Shown here in pieces: positions 34,206 to 43,803 of a DNA stretch of 64,000 bases (position 1 is the stretch's first letter; each line of letters opens with the position of its first letter). The stretch lies in contig CALAWP010000054.1 in NCBI GenBank assembly GCA_937895345.1, positions 1-64,000 of the forward strand, written 5' to 3'. The notes beneath the pieces were generated by a model, which worked only from the letters and a program-made list of their open reading frames with translations, did not search any database and was not told the origin of the DNA. Both the position numbers and the translations under genes were made by a program. Source of the DNA: an uncultured Paenibacillus sp. Lineage in GTDB: Bacteria > Bacillota > Bacilli > Paenibacillales > Paenibacillaceae.

Positions 34206-36775
34206 TCGCTTCCACCGCCCGCCGTGAAGTTTTTCGGTTCAATGCGCACTCCGCCCACGGTAACCGGCTGGTCCGAATAATTGACGTACAGCGTAACGCC
34301 GTTCTCATACCGCACTTCCGCAACGTCCTTCCCGTGACGGACATGACGCTCCATCTTCACCGTCCGCAGCTCCGACAGCACGTCGCCGGCTTGCCGGTAC
34401 ATCTCGACCGCGGTGTCGTACCAGGCCGAATATTCGGTGGAATACATCGTGTCGTAAGGCGTAAACTTCAGCTTCGAGGACGATTCGTTCGTCCACAGGA
34501 AATGCGGCGCGGCACCGAGCTCGATCGATTTGAGCAGCTGGTATTCCGCGTCCTGCTCCTCGCTCAAATTAACCGGTTCGCCGGCGTAATCCAAATAACC
34601 GTGCAGCACCATTTGGAAAAATGGAACTTCCTCGTCGGCAATGGCGAAACCGCTGGCCCCGAGCGGCGCGTTAATCAAATGATCCGCGTGCTTCAATGCG
34701 TAAGCGTTGCCTCCCGTGATCATCAAATCGTCGTATCGGCCGCTCAGCTTGTCGAGTTGCTCTTCCACGATCGATTTGGCCGATTCACGGAAGATGACGC
34801 GATTCACTCTATAGTCGGCATGAAGCTTGTCGCCCAGATCCCGCAGCGCCAAACCGTTGTTGTTCACTTTGGCATAGCTGTTCATAAACTTGTCGACATA
34901 ATGGGGGAGCTTCGCCGGCGAAAGCAAATAGTAGGTGCCCAGCATCGTGTCCATCGAATGGAACGCCCGATTGTAAGGCGTTCTCGCCGCTTCCTCCCGC
35001 GTAATGAACCTTGCGGCGTCGGAGGCCGGAGCGAACGGACCGTCCTTCTGGAATACATGCTGGAACGCCACGTCCGGATACAGCTTGCCGCCGCTTTGCT
35101 CGAGCTTGCCGCTCAATTCCCGCAAATCCGAGACGCTGCCCAGCTTGCGTTCGACCTTCACGGAGGACGGAATTTCATGATTGAGCCCGTCGTTGAACCA
35201 GCCCAAATATCTCATGCGCACGTTGGAGACGCCGTCCTGCCGGAGCCGGTCCGCCATCTCTCCCGCTTGCTCGAACGTCGTAAGCGGGACGATGCCTTGG
35301 TAAGGAACGCCGAGAAACGTCTTTCGCTTGTCGACCGCTCCCAGCACGCTGACATAGAACGGCAGGTCGCCTTGCTCCGTCAATGGAGTCAGATCGCCTT
35401 GCCTCTCCAGCGTCTCGCGATAATCCTTGGCCATGCCGGAATAATCCGCGTCCGTTCCTGACAAAAACTGGTATCGGATCTGCAGATCTCCTTTGTACAG
35501 TTGGTCCGACAGCAGCTGAATGTCTTCGACGCGGTCGCCCTTGTACAGCTCCAGCGTGTCTTCGCCCCGTAAGGCAAATCCGGCATACACCTGATTGTAC
35601 GAGTTGTTGCGGCCGCTGACGTCCGCATTGACCGCGGCGATGCCGTCCCCTTTCGTAATGGCCGCATACCAAGCCTCGCCGCCCGATTTCAATCCGAATA
35701 CCGGCAAGCGGGCCGCCTGGGCAACCTGGCCGCGGCGGCGGCGGTTGTCGTTTTCGTCCTCGCCGTATATCCGCTGCGCATATACTTCCTGATTCGTCTT
35801 GCCGTTGTTCAAGTAAATCAGGCTTCCGGATCCGTCCGGCACCAGCATGTAGCCTTGCTCGTCCGTGCCCGCCGCCCCGAAAAAGGCGAGCAGATTGATC
35901 GTCCTTACGCGGTAACCCTCGCTCTCCTCCAGCTCGCCGGCCGGAACGGTCACGACGAGCGAGTCGCCTTCCAGCTGCACCAGCAGCGGCACGACGAAGT
36001 TCGGCTTGTTGCCGGCGGCTCCGCCGGAAATGCCGTGTGCTTCATTGTCGTACGCCAGATCCTCCGGCGTATATCCCGCCTCCGCGAACGCCTCCAGCAT
36101 CCGCTTGAGCACGAGCTCGCGGGCTACGGCCGTGTCCAGCCGCTCCAGCACGTCCGGATTGTCCTTGGGCGCCATGTAGCGGGTGCTGACGTACTTCGCC
36201 TTCGCTTCATCCAGCTTCGACAGCACCTTTTCCTCCATCCGCTCCTTGCTGATCCGCTTCGGCAGCGCGTCGATGCCGAGCTCCATGTTGCCAAGCGTAT
36301 AGGTCACCTTAAAGCCGTTCTCGACGGCTTCCGCCTTGAATTGTTCGCGCGCGACGCTTTCCGTATAATTGGCGAACGTTGTCGAATAACCCATCGTATC
36401 CCGGAAGGTGATGGTAAACTGGGAGCCCATCACCTCCTTCTCGTAAGGCGATGCGATCGGGTCTTCCTCCCTCGCTTCCGGATTGCTGCGCCATACTTTG
36501 CCGCTCTGTTTGTTCCGCACGGCAAATTCCGTCGTATCGGGGTTGAAGTACAGCGCCAGCTCGTTCGTTTCAGCCGCCAGCTGCATGCCGGGAACGCGCC
36601 CGTCGTCCCCCTTGAGCGACAGCTCCGACGTCTGGATTCCGCTTGACGATGCATCCAGATAGCCGCTGGCGTCAATGGCCGGCGCTCCCTTGTTCAGCCA
36701 ATAAACAAGCAGAACGACGACCGCAACGGCGGCAACGCAGGCCGGCGCCAAATAACGTTTGATCTTTTTGTACAT
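34202..36775 (-). CDS. DUF5696-type membrane-anchored envelope protein
   Basis: This 857-residue protein has one N-terminal membrane segment (about 10-28, CVAAVAVVVLLVYWL) and a large extracellular part. A beta-rich region (NELALYFNPDTTEFAVRNKQ, SGKVWRSNP) is followed by motifs including GYMLVPDGSGSLIYLNNGKT and VSNVRMRYLGWFNDGLNHEI, and a barrel-like C-terminal half. The layout agrees with DUF5696 proteins of Paenibacillaceae, whose function is unknown. A carbohydrate-active or sugar-sensing role fits the context: it lies between YIP1 and a permease pair and overlaps the permease gene. AAGGAGG precedes the ATG and overlaps the YIP1 stop. Confidence 0.8.
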   Translation of the reverse strand: MYKKIKRYLAPACVAAVAVVVLLVYWLNKGAPAIDASGYLDASSSGIQTSELSLKGDDGRVPGMQLAAETNELALYFNPDTTEFAVRNKQSGKVWRSNPEAREEDPIASPYEKEVMGSQFTITFRDTMGYSTTFANYTESVAREQFKAEAVENGFKVTYTLGNMELGIDALPKRISKERMEEKVLSKLDEAKAKYVSTRYMAPKDNPDVLERLDTAVARELVLKRMLEAFAEAGYTPEDLAYDNEAHGISGGAAGNKPNFVVPLLVQLEGDSLVVTVPAGELEESEGYRVRTINLLAFFGAAGTDEQGYMLVPDGSGSLIYLNNGKTNQEVYAQRIYGEDENDNRRRRGQVAQAARLPVFGLKSGGEAWYAAITKGDGIAAVNADVSGRNNSYNQVYAGFALRGEDTLELYKGDRVEDIQLLSDQLYKGDLQIRYQFLSGTDADYSGMAKDYRETLERQGDLTPLTEQGDLPFYVSVLGAVDKRKTFLGVPYQGIVPLTTFEQAGEMADRLRQDGVSNVRMRYLGWFNDGLNHEIPSSVKVERKLGSVSDLRELSGKLEQSGGKLYPDVAFQHVFQKDGPFAPASDAARFITREEAARTPYNRAFHSMDTMLGTYYLLSPAKLPHYVDKFMNSYAKVNNNGLALRDLGDKLHADYRVNRVIFRESAKSIVEEQLDKLSGRYDDLMITGGNAYALKHADHLINAPLGASGFAIADEEVPFFQMVLHGYLDYAGEPVNLSEEQDAEYQLLKSIELGAAPHFLWTNESSSKLKFTPYDTMYSTEYSAWYDTAVEMYRQAGDVLSELRTVKMERHVRHGKDVAEVRYENGVTLYVNYSDQPVTVGGVRIEPKNFTAGGGSE

Positions 36776-36788
36776 TGGGTCGGCCTCC

Positions 36789-37409
36789 TTACATCCGGAA
36801 TAGAAGTTCTCGGTAAATGTTGTAGAAGAAATAGAAGATTTGGCTGCCCAAGCTGACGACCAGCGTCCCGAGAAAGACGACGATCCCCATCGTGATGACG
36901 GTCAGAACGAGCGTGACGACCGTCTTGACCGGCGTATACTGGTGCACGGTCATAATGCCGACAAACAATAAATAAAGAAACCAGATGACCCCGATGCTGT
37001 TGGCCAAGTAATAAAACGCCGTCTCCTCGTTCGTCATGAACCGGCTGATAAACGTCATCGGAAAATTGATCAGCACGATCGGCAGCAGCGCGTAAGCGCT
37101 GGCCATATAAATTTCCTTGAACTTTCCTTCGCCTTCCATCAGCGTCGTAATGGACCAGTTGGCGATGCAAAACAGAAGAAACGGCAGCACGGTATAGATA
37201 AAATCGGCCAAGCTGTTCAAAAAGCGGGGATCGTTGTAATTGACCAAAAATCCGGCAAACTGGCGCTGAACGACGACGCTGAGCACAAGCAGCAGCAAAA
37301 TCGCCGAAGCGATCCGGACTTTCCCCTTCTCGTCGTATTTCATGTCCCAAAATCCGTCGAACGGATGCAGCATAATATAAAACGGAAATTTATAATGCTC
37401 CGGTTTCAC
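36789..37409 (-). CDS. YIP1-family integral membrane protein
   Basis: This 206-residue protein has about five hydrophobic helices. It starts with a short aromatic segment (KFPFYIMLHPFDGFWDMKY) characteristic of bacterial Yip1-domain proteins, and NWSITTLMEGEGKFKEIYMA lies between helices. Bacterial YIP1 proteins have no proven function. Translation starts at a GTG 20 bases inside the end of the NHL/TPR gene and ends at the ribosome site of the DUF5696 gene, so the three are tightly coupled and probably form an envelope complex with the transporter. Confidence 0.82.
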   Translation of the reverse strand: MKPEHYKFPFYIMLHPFDGFWDMKYDEKGKVRIASAILLLLVLSVVVQRQFAGFLVNYNDPRFLNSLADFIYTVLPFLLFCIANWSITTLMEGEGKFKEIYMASAYALLPIVLINFPMTFISRFMTNEETAFYYLANSIGVIWFLYLLFVGIMTVHQYTPVKTVVTLVLTVITMGIVVFLGTLVVSLGSQIFYFFYNIYRELLFRM

Positions 37410-38859
37410 GTTTGGCCCCCCTCAACGCTCTTAGTCTTTTCGCTATGAAGAATGCGGCCAGGCCGGCCAGGGCAATCGCTGCCGCGGACATAAACGTGCC
37501 GAAATGCTCCTGCATCACTTCTCGGCGGTACCGTTTATAGGCGAGCGAATAGTAATCCCGCTGCATGCCGAGCTTGAAATATTCCATCGCTTCCTTGTTT
37601 TTACGTTCCATCAGCAATGATTTGCCGATGCCGAGATAAGCCAGATCGTAGTTGGAGTTGATGCGAAGCACTTCCCTCCACAGAGCGACCGCTTCCGCGT
37701 CGTTGCCGTTGTACCTTTCGGTCGTCGCCGCGTGAACCGTCTTGCCGAACAGCGTAGGCTCGAATACGACCAGATTGCGCTTGCCCCGGTCCAGGACAAT
37801 CAGCCGCTCCCCGACGCGCTCGACGGCTACCGGCGTATTGAACAGGCCCGTCTGCGTTCCCTTCCCGCCGAAAGCGTACAGCAATTCGCCTTCGTCGTTG
37901 TAAGCAAACAGCCTTCCGCGGTAAGAGTCCATCGCGACGTACATCCCTCCGCTCAGCACCTTAATGTCCGTCAGCCGGGACGGTCCGGCATTGTTGCCGA
38001 ATTGCCGAAAGCGGACGTCGCCCATGACCGGGAAGTAGCCGAACCTCTTCAGAACGTCCTGCCCGGACGGATTCAGCCGCCGAATCGGCGTCTGCGAGCC
38101 CGGATCGACGCTGGTTGCGTACACGAACCCTTTGTCGTCGATGTCGACGTTGGAAAACTCCGTCGGAATAAACAGCTGCATTCTCGCGCGCTGCGCGTCG
38201 GTGGACAGCATTTTCCACAGCCTGTCGGCGAATGTCTGCTGTACGCTGATCGTGCCGGCGTATCCGATAAATACGCCCTTCTCGTCGAATTGCATCAGCC
38301 CTTCGTAAATGCCGCGGGCGACGACGAACAGGCGTCCCGCTTCGTCGACGGTCAGCTTCAGCGGGGCAAACTTGAAATCCGCGGGCAGCACGTCCGACTT
38401 CGGCGACTGTACGATCCGAAGCAGTTCACCGGAGCGGGACAAGACGACAACCCGGTTATTGTCCGTGTCGGCGACGTATATGCCTTCCGTGCCGACGTGC
38501 AGACCGTTCGGATTGTTAAAGGTATCCTTCTGCCCTTCGTTCATGAACCCGTCGATGACGGAGGCGCTTCTCCAGGCTCCATCCGTGAGGACGATGCGAT
38601 TGTTGCCGCTGTCGAGGATGTAGACGCTGCCGTCGTCCGTGACGTACACGTCGTTCGGGTCTTTGAAGGCGCCGACGCCGAGCTGCTCTCCCGTCACGTA
38701 CCGCTCCGGAAGAAACGGGGCCGGCAGCGGAACGGAATCGCGGTAATAGTTGTAGGTGTATGCTTCATACGGCGCGTCGGCGGCGAACGCCGCCGCCGGC
38801 AGGGACGTCGCGATAAGGGATATCAGCGCTATGCTTATCAGCAGCTTTCTCAATTTCAA
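37390..38859 (-). CDS. Secreted NHL-repeat/TPR protein with C-terminal membrane anchor
   Basis: This 489-residue protein has signal peptide 1-27 (cleavage after AFA). NHL-type beta-propeller repeats span about 55-350, with recurring motifs like FKDPNDVYVTDDGSVYILDS, GNNRIV, FNNPNGLHVGTEGIYVADTD and NNRVVV. Residues about 380-440 are TPR-like (YLGIGKSLLMERKNKEAMEY), followed by a membrane helix at about 447-467 and a basic tail. It should face outward and scaffold partners or bind polysaccharide. The start is a TTG with AAGGGGGCGAG upstream. It overlaps the YIP1 gene. Confidence 0.82.
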   Translation of the reverse strand: MKLRKLLISIALISLIATSLPAAAFAADAPYEAYTYNYYRDSVPLPAPFLPERYVTGEQLGVGAFKDPNDVYVTDDGSVYILDSGNNRIVLTDGAWRSASVIDGFMNEGQKDTFNNPNGLHVGTEGIYVADTDNNRVVVLSRSGELLRIVQSPKSDVLPADFKFAPLKLTVDEAGRLFVVARGIYEGLMQFDEKGVFIGYAGTISVQQTFADRLWKMLSTDAQRARMQLFIPTEFSNVDIDDKGFVYATSVDPGSQTPIRRLNPSGQDVLKRFGYFPVMGDVRFRQFGNNAGPSRLTDIKVLSGGMYVAMDSYRGRLFAYNDEGELLYAFGGKGTQTGLFNTPVAVERVGERLIVLDRGKRNLVVFEPTLFGKTVHAATTERYNGNDAEAVALWREVLRINSNYDLAYLGIGKSLLMERKNKEAMEYFKLGMQRDYYSLAYKRYRREVMQEHFGTFMSAAAIALAGLAAFFIAKRLRALRGAKRETGAL

Positions 38860-38872
38860 GTCGCTCGCCCCC

Positions 38873-39739
38873 TTATTCCTTCATGCCGGAAGTGGCCATC
38901 GTTTCGATAATCCGGCTTTGCGAGAAAATAAACAGCGTAATCGGCACGCTCATCAGAATGAGCGCTACGGCAGCTCCGACGCCGGCGCGCGCGATGCCGC
39001 CCTGAATAATTTGGTTGGTGGCGTAATGCAGCGTTTTCAATTCCTCGCTGTAGATGAATCCGTTGCCGTCCGTCCCCCACAATATTTGGAACAGCAAAAT
39101 AATGAGCGTCAGCCAGGCCGGCTTGACGTTCGGCATGACGACTTTCCAAAAGATCTTATATTCGGAAGCACCGTCGATCTTGGCCGCTTCGATCATCGCA
39201 TCCGGGATCTGCTCCATGAACTGCTTCATCAGATACAAGCCGAGCGGGAAAGCGAACGCCGGCACGATAACCGCCCAATACGTGTCGATAAACCCGATCC
39301 ACGACATGATCATGTAGTTCGGAATGGCCGTTACCTGCGGCGCGAACATGAGCGCCAGGACAACCGTCGTGAACAGAAGCGTCTTGCCCGGAAAGCGGTG
39401 CTTCGCAAGCGGATAGGCCGCCGCCGAAGCCAGCAGAACGTGGCCGACGACGCCCATGCCGGTAATGAATACCGTGTTAAAAATATACCGCGAGAACGGC
39501 ACCCAGGAATTGCCCAGCAAAGCGATCAGATCGACAAAGTTGTCCAGCGTCGGATTGCGGACGAACAGCGTGGGCGGGAATATAAAAATTTCGTCCAGCG
39601 GCTTGAAGGCCGCATTGATGGCGTACACGAGCGGGAGCGCCATAAACGCGCCGACGGCTGCCAGAAACAGAAACATCGCGACATTTCCGCCCAAGGATCG
39701 GTTCATCCGCTTTTTGCGCAGTCGTAAGGAAAAATTCAT
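38873..39739 (-). CDS. Sugar ABC transporter permease (MalG type), first pair of mannan locus
   Basis: This 288-residue six-helix permease has the docking loop IEAAKIDGASEYKIFWKVVM and the end FIFSQSRIIETMATSGMKE, as in MalG/UgpE permeases. GGGAGGAT precedes the ATG. It lies 13 bases upstream of the NHL/TPR gene and 4 bases after its partner permease, in one transcription unit. Confidence 0.9.
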   Translation of the reverse strand: MNFSLRLRKKRMNRSLGGNVAMFLFLAAVGAFMALPLVYAINAAFKPLDEIFIFPPTLFVRNPTLDNFVDLIALLGNSWVPFSRYIFNTVFITGMGVVGHVLLASAAAYPLAKHRFPGKTLLFTTVVLALMFAPQVTAIPNYMIMSWIGFIDTYWAVIVPAFAFPLGLYLMKQFMEQIPDAMIEAAKIDGASEYKIFWKVVMPNVKPAWLTLIILLFQILWGTDGNGFIYSEELKTLHYATNQIIQGGIARAGVGAAVALILMSVPITLFIFSQSRIIETMATSGMKE

Positions 39740-39743
39740 CTGC

Positions 39744-40712
39744 TTATCCTCCCACCCTCCGGAGAAGTCGTTGAACGATCAGATTCGTGCCGACCATAAG
39801 CGCGAACAGGACCGTAGCGATCGCCGAAGCGAAGCCCATTTCGAACCGGATCGTGCCGAAGTCCATCAGATGCGTCACGATCGTTTCCGCCGCATAGTTG
39901 ACGCTCGGGAAGCCGGCCAGGTAAATGGAAACGTCCGCTACCGCAAACGAAGTCGTCAGCTGGATGACCGCGCCGAACATAAGCTGCGGCTTCATCGATG
40001 GGAGCGTAATGAACCAAAGCTCCTGCCAGCGGTTGCGAATGCCGTCCACCGCCCCCGCTTCGTACAGCGTCTTGTCGACCGTCTGCAAGCCGGCGATAAA
40101 CGCGAGGAAGCCGGTGCCGAGGCTGAGCCACAGCTGAACCAAAATAATAATGGCCAAAATATACACTTCCGTCTTCAGCCATTGGATCGGCTCCAGCATA
40201 ATGCCCCACTTGATCAGAAAGCCGTTGGCGATGCCGTACCGGTCGCCGGAGAAAATCATTTGCCAGATGAAATATACGTTGCCGGAGATGGAAGGCGCGT
40301 AGAAGATCAGCGTCATGAACGCCCGCACCTTCGGCCGCATATCGTTAATGATCCAGGCGAATATAAAGCAGGCCAAATAGCTGAGCGGACCCGTAATGGC
40401 CGCGAACAGCAGCGTGTTTTTGACCGCGATCAGAAAGATGTCGTCTTCGAGAAACAGCCGGGAATAATTTTGCCAGCCGATAAATTTCGGAAATTCCAGC
40501 ATATTGAAATAGGTAAAGCTGATCAGCAGCGACATCACGACCGGCAGAACGGTAAAAAGCGCAAACAAGATCATGTAAGGGGCCAACAGCACATAGGAAT
40601 GTTTGCTCGCTTTTATCGCTTTTTTCTTGATGCTCCACCAGGTTTCGGGACGTCTGCCCGGCGACAGCCCCGCGGCGTCCCGATCGAGTTCGTTGGCGAC
40701 GGCTTCTGACAT
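39744..40712 (-). CDS. Sugar ABC transporter permease (MalF type), first pair of mannan locus
   Basis: This 322-residue permease has a 35-residue basic cytoplasmic N-terminus, six helices and the docking loop YEAGAVDGIRNRWQELWFIT. AAGGAGGGGG lies before the ATG. It follows the fused SBP gene by 14 bases and should form the channel with the MalG-type permease downstream. Confidence 0.9.
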   Translation of the reverse strand: MSEAVANELDRDAAGLSPGRRPETWWSIKKKAIKASKHSYVLLAPYMILFALFTVLPVVMSLLISFTYFNMLEFPKFIGWQNYSRLFLEDDIFLIAVKNTLLFAAITGPLSYLACFIFAWIINDMRPKVRAFMTLIFYAPSISGNVYFIWQMIFSGDRYGIANGFLIKWGIMLEPIQWLKTEVYILAIIILVQLWLSLGTGFLAFIAGLQTVDKTLYEAGAVDGIRNRWQELWFITLPSMKPQLMFGAVIQLTTSFAVADVSIYLAGFPSVNYAAETIVTHLMDFGTIRFEMGFASAIATVLFALMVGTNLIVQRLLRRVGG

Positions 40713-40726
40713 GTTGATCCCCCTCC

Positions 40727-43708
40727 TTATTGCGGCAGCCCGAATTCTTTGCGCTTCGCGCGAATCTCTTCATGCATAAACTCCACGTATTCCACAATCG
40801 TCTCGCGAGGCTCCGCCTTCTCGCCCGGAATCCGGATGCCGACGAAATTTTGATCCGCGCTGTTGACGACGACCTTGTAGAAGGCGTTCAGCAGGTGACG
40901 GCCGGTAAAGTAACCGCCCGGCACTTCCGGTATGCCCTTCACCGAATCGAACTGCTCCTTCAAATTCTCGTAATCGGTTACCGGCCACGGCAAGCTGTCC
41001 AGCGCGTTAATGTTGGCCGTCGGATAGCGGGCGGCCGCTCCCATCAAGCTTTCCATCTCGCGTCCGTAAGCCGTCTGGGTCTCGTCGCTCGTCCACCATT
41101 TCATGAACTGCCAGGCCGCGTCCTTGTCTTCCGCGCTCTCGAGCAGGATCGTCGCGCTTCCGCCGCTCGGCACGGAACGGTCGAGCGAGCCGTCCTCCTT
41201 CACCGTGCCCGGCACGGGAACGAATCCCCACAGCCCGCGAATTTCCGGCGCAAATACGGTCAGCTGGTTATACGTCGTATAATCGGCGATGCCAATCGGC
41301 ATTTCTCCCGTCCGGAACCGGTTCGGGAAATCGAACTCTCTTTCCAGCTTGTAATCCGTATAAAACTCGGTCCAAGTCTTGAACGTTTCGATGCCGATCT
41401 TCGAATCGAGATCGGACTCCTTGCCGTCGTTCCGGTAAAACTGGCCGCCGTTCTGCAGCAGCAGCGTGGCGTACATGGAGTTCGGCGGAATGTTCTCTCC
41501 CGGATATTGGGGCTGCAGCACGAGCGGCATCCCGAAGCTCATATGGTTTTTGTTCAATACCGCGAACAGCTTCTTGATATCTTCCCACGTATTGGGAACT
41601 TCAAGCCCGAGCTCGTTCAATATATCCTTCCGGTAAAACAGCATGTTGAACGTTTGCGTTTCCGGCAGCGCGTATACGCCGTCCTGGTACTGATAAGGGA
41701 CCATCGCGCTCGGACGGAACCGCCGCTCCACTTCCTCGAAGTCCTCGAATTGGGTCAAATCCGCCACGGCGTTCCTCATCGCGTAGTTGACGGGGATGTC
41801 GTTGCCGATTTGCATCGCCACGTCCGGTCCTTGTCCCGCCAGCGTCGCCGGCAGCAGCGTCTGCATCTGGACGAGCTTCAGATTGACCGAAATGCCGGTC
41901 TGCGGCGTAAACGTCTCGTCGATCATCGCCTTCAGCGTATTCGCCTGGTCGCGTCCGCTTCCGATCCATACCGTAACCGAACGCTCCTCGCCTTTCTCCG
42001 CGACGTTGCCGATCTGGTTATAGTCGATAAAGAAGGAATAGGCGAAGGTCGACAATTCATGCTTCAGATTGGGCCAAAAGCCCGCTCCCGTCTTCGGCAG
42101 CTTCTTGTCCGGCGAAGCGACATAAATTTCGTCGATTTCAAGCGGCATCTCCCGGGCCTGCAGCAGCCAGGTGCCGAGGCCGCCGGTATTCGTCTTGTAC
42201 GAGCCCAGCCGTCTTGGAATCGTCTCCGGCTCCTCCACCATTTCGTCCAGCTGAACCGCCATCGTCTTAAGCAGCGCCTCGGAGTCGCCGCTGCCGCCCG
42301 ACAGCTCGCGCAGCTGCTTGCTGACCCGCTTCAGCCTCTCGCTCTCGCGCTCGAACGTTTCGAGCAGATCCGGAATTTGCTGCTCGACGCGGTAATCCCG
42401 GAATTGGTCCGGCGCGGAGCCGGTAATCATCAATATTTTGCGGTACATGGCGTTCAGCGCGAACAGGCTTTCCTCGACCTGGCGGATCAGCTCGGCGAAT
42501 TCGCCCAGCGTCGTCTCGAGCCGAAGCACATGCTTGCCCTCCTCCAAATAGAACAAGTAAGGCTCCTTGCCGCCCATGACGTCTATCCGATAGTCGTTGC
42601 CGTACCGGAACGGCACCCGCTCCATCTCGCGAAACGGAACTTCCCCGTCGATCGTCAGCTTGCGGGTGGAATAAATGCCCCGGACAAAATTTTGCTGCGC
42701 CTTGAAGGCGATTTTGTACAGGCCCGTTTCCGGCACGTCGATTTCCCATTCGATCCATTCGCCCGGAATGCGCCAGTTCAGGCCGCCGATCGTATTGACC
42801 CTCGTCTGGGATGGGCTGTATGGGGTAACGGCCGGGCTAGAACGCTCCGTCTGCGGGTAAAGCGTCGGCGAAGACTTGGCGGTCGCGTGCTCGCCCTGCA
42901 CGATGATCAGATGACCGCTCGTTTCCGCGTAACCTTCGTTCCGGTAACGCTTCACCTCTTCCTCATAAGGCAGAGCTTCCGGCTGGCGGTGCAGCTTCAG
43001 CTGACGGATCGCCATCGGCTCCTTCTGGGACACGAGCGTCAGCGTATGCTCGCCCGCCGTCAGATAGAACTGGAACGGCTTTTCGTAATACCCTTCCGAA
43101 TCCTTGAACAGCGCTTCGCGCCATTCCGGATTTTCCTTTTGCCTGGGCCGAAGCTCGTTGCCGCGGTTGTCGCGCTTCACCTCGTCCAGCTCGTTGTCCC
43201 ATACCCGGTCGAACTGCAAATAAGCCGCTTCTTCGAAGGGGACCTCCCCGTCGATCAGGAGCGAGCGGACAATGCTGGAGCTTTTGCCTTCCACCGGATA
43301 ATACAAGATCGATATATGGTAGAGTCCCTCCTCCGGGACATTCACTTTCCACTCCACGGAACCTTGCTCTCCGGTAATGAGAGTCGTCCCCTCCATCCCC
43401 TCAAACTGCTGCGCCGTATCGAATCCTTCTCCTTCTGTGCGGGCATAGTCCGAAGCCTCTACGATAATTTCGAGGTTCGGCTCGTTGGCGCCCGCGTGCC
43501 CGGACGAATATTCGGCATAGTCCAATCCGTCCATGATCATTTGAAACAAGCTGTCGGCATCCACTCCCCAATCCGAGCTGTCCGCGGACGTAGCCGCGCC
43601 GTTCTCGTTCTCGGCCGAGACCAAAGGGACGGAAGCCGGCAAACCGAATGCCAGCGCGAAACACAAACCTGCAAGGACGGCGCGTGCCAACCGACTTTTT
43701 TTCTTCAC
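40727..43708 (-). CDS. Giant sugar-binding protein: binding domains fused to an SBP
   Basis: This protein has about 993 residues. An N-terminal signal peptide (KKKSRLARAVLAGLCFALAF, probable cleavage VSA/EN) has no lipobox Cys. Two carbohydrate-binding-module-like beta-sandwiches follow (GSVEWKVNVPEEGLYHISIL; GEWIEWEIDVPETGLYKIAF), then a helical linker (ESERLKRVSKQLRELSGG). A full family-1 SBP domain begins near SVTVWIGSGRDQ and ends near EFGLPQ. Normal SBPs are about 430 residues. The binding modules may hold the polymer near the importer. The start is a GTG after GGGAGGAGGA; an ATG ten codons up lacks a site. How it stays at the cell surface without a lipid anchor is unclear. Confidence 0.85.
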   Translation of the reverse strand: MKKKSRLARAVLAGLCFALAFGLPASVPLVSAENENGAATSADSSDWGVDADSLFQMIMDGLDYAEYSSGHAGANEPNLEIIVEASDYARTEGEGFDTAQQFEGMEGTTLITGEQGSVEWKVNVPEEGLYHISILYYPVEGKSSSIVRSLLIDGEVPFEEAAYLQFDRVWDNELDEVKRDNRGNELRPRQKENPEWREALFKDSEGYYEKPFQFYLTAGEHTLTLVSQKEPMAIRQLKLHRQPEALPYEEEVKRYRNEGYAETSGHLIIVQGEHATAKSSPTLYPQTERSSPAVTPYSPSQTRVNTIGGLNWRIPGEWIEWEIDVPETGLYKIAFKAQQNFVRGIYSTRKLTIDGEVPFREMERVPFRYGNDYRIDVMGGKEPYLFYLEEGKHVLRLETTLGEFAELIRQVEESLFALNAMYRKILMITGSAPDQFRDYRVEQQIPDLLETFERESERLKRVSKQLRELSGGSGDSEALLKTMAVQLDEMVEEPETIPRRLGSYKTNTGGLGTWLLQAREMPLEIDEIYVASPDKKLPKTGAGFWPNLKHELSTFAYSFFIDYNQIGNVAEKGEERSVTVWIGSGRDQANTLKAMIDETFTPQTGISVNLKLVQMQTLLPATLAGQGPDVAMQIGNDIPVNYAMRNAVADLTQFEDFEEVERRFRPSAMVPYQYQDGVYALPETQTFNMLFYRKDILNELGLEVPNTWEDIKKLFAVLNKNHMSFGMPLVLQPQYPGENIPPNSMYATLLLQNGGQFYRNDGKESDLDSKIGIETFKTWTEFYTDYKLEREFDFPNRFRTGEMPIGIADYTTYNQLTVFAPEIRGLWGFVPVPGTVKEDGSLDRSVPSGGSATILLESAEDKDAAWQFMKWWTSDETQTAYGREMESLMGAAARYPTANINALDSLPWPVTDYENLKEQFDSVKGIPEVPGGYFTGRHLLNAFYKVVVNSADQNFVGIRIPGEKAEPRETIVEYVEFMHEEIRAKRKEFGLPQ

Positions 43709-43768
43709 TGCGAGTCCTCCTCCCAACTTTCGCCGCATGCCGAATAGATAAAGTCCGTTAAACCGGAA

Positions 43769-43793
43769 GGGTGTGCCGTATAGCAGCACACCC
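43769..43793 (-). terminator. Intercistronic hairpin between the two SBP genes
   Basis: Stem GGGTGTGC/GCACACCC with a 9-base loop, followed on the minus strand by TTCCGGTTT. It is likely an attenuator or partial terminator that keeps the first SBP in excess. Confidence 0.55.
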
Positions 43794-43803
43794 TCCCCGG
43801 TTG

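Noticed and set aside
40730..43747. Plus-strand open frame of 1005 codons opposite the fused SBP gene
   Set aside because: It mirrors the whole SBP gene, is extremely Arg/Leu/Val-rich, and has no recognisable domain or ribosome site.
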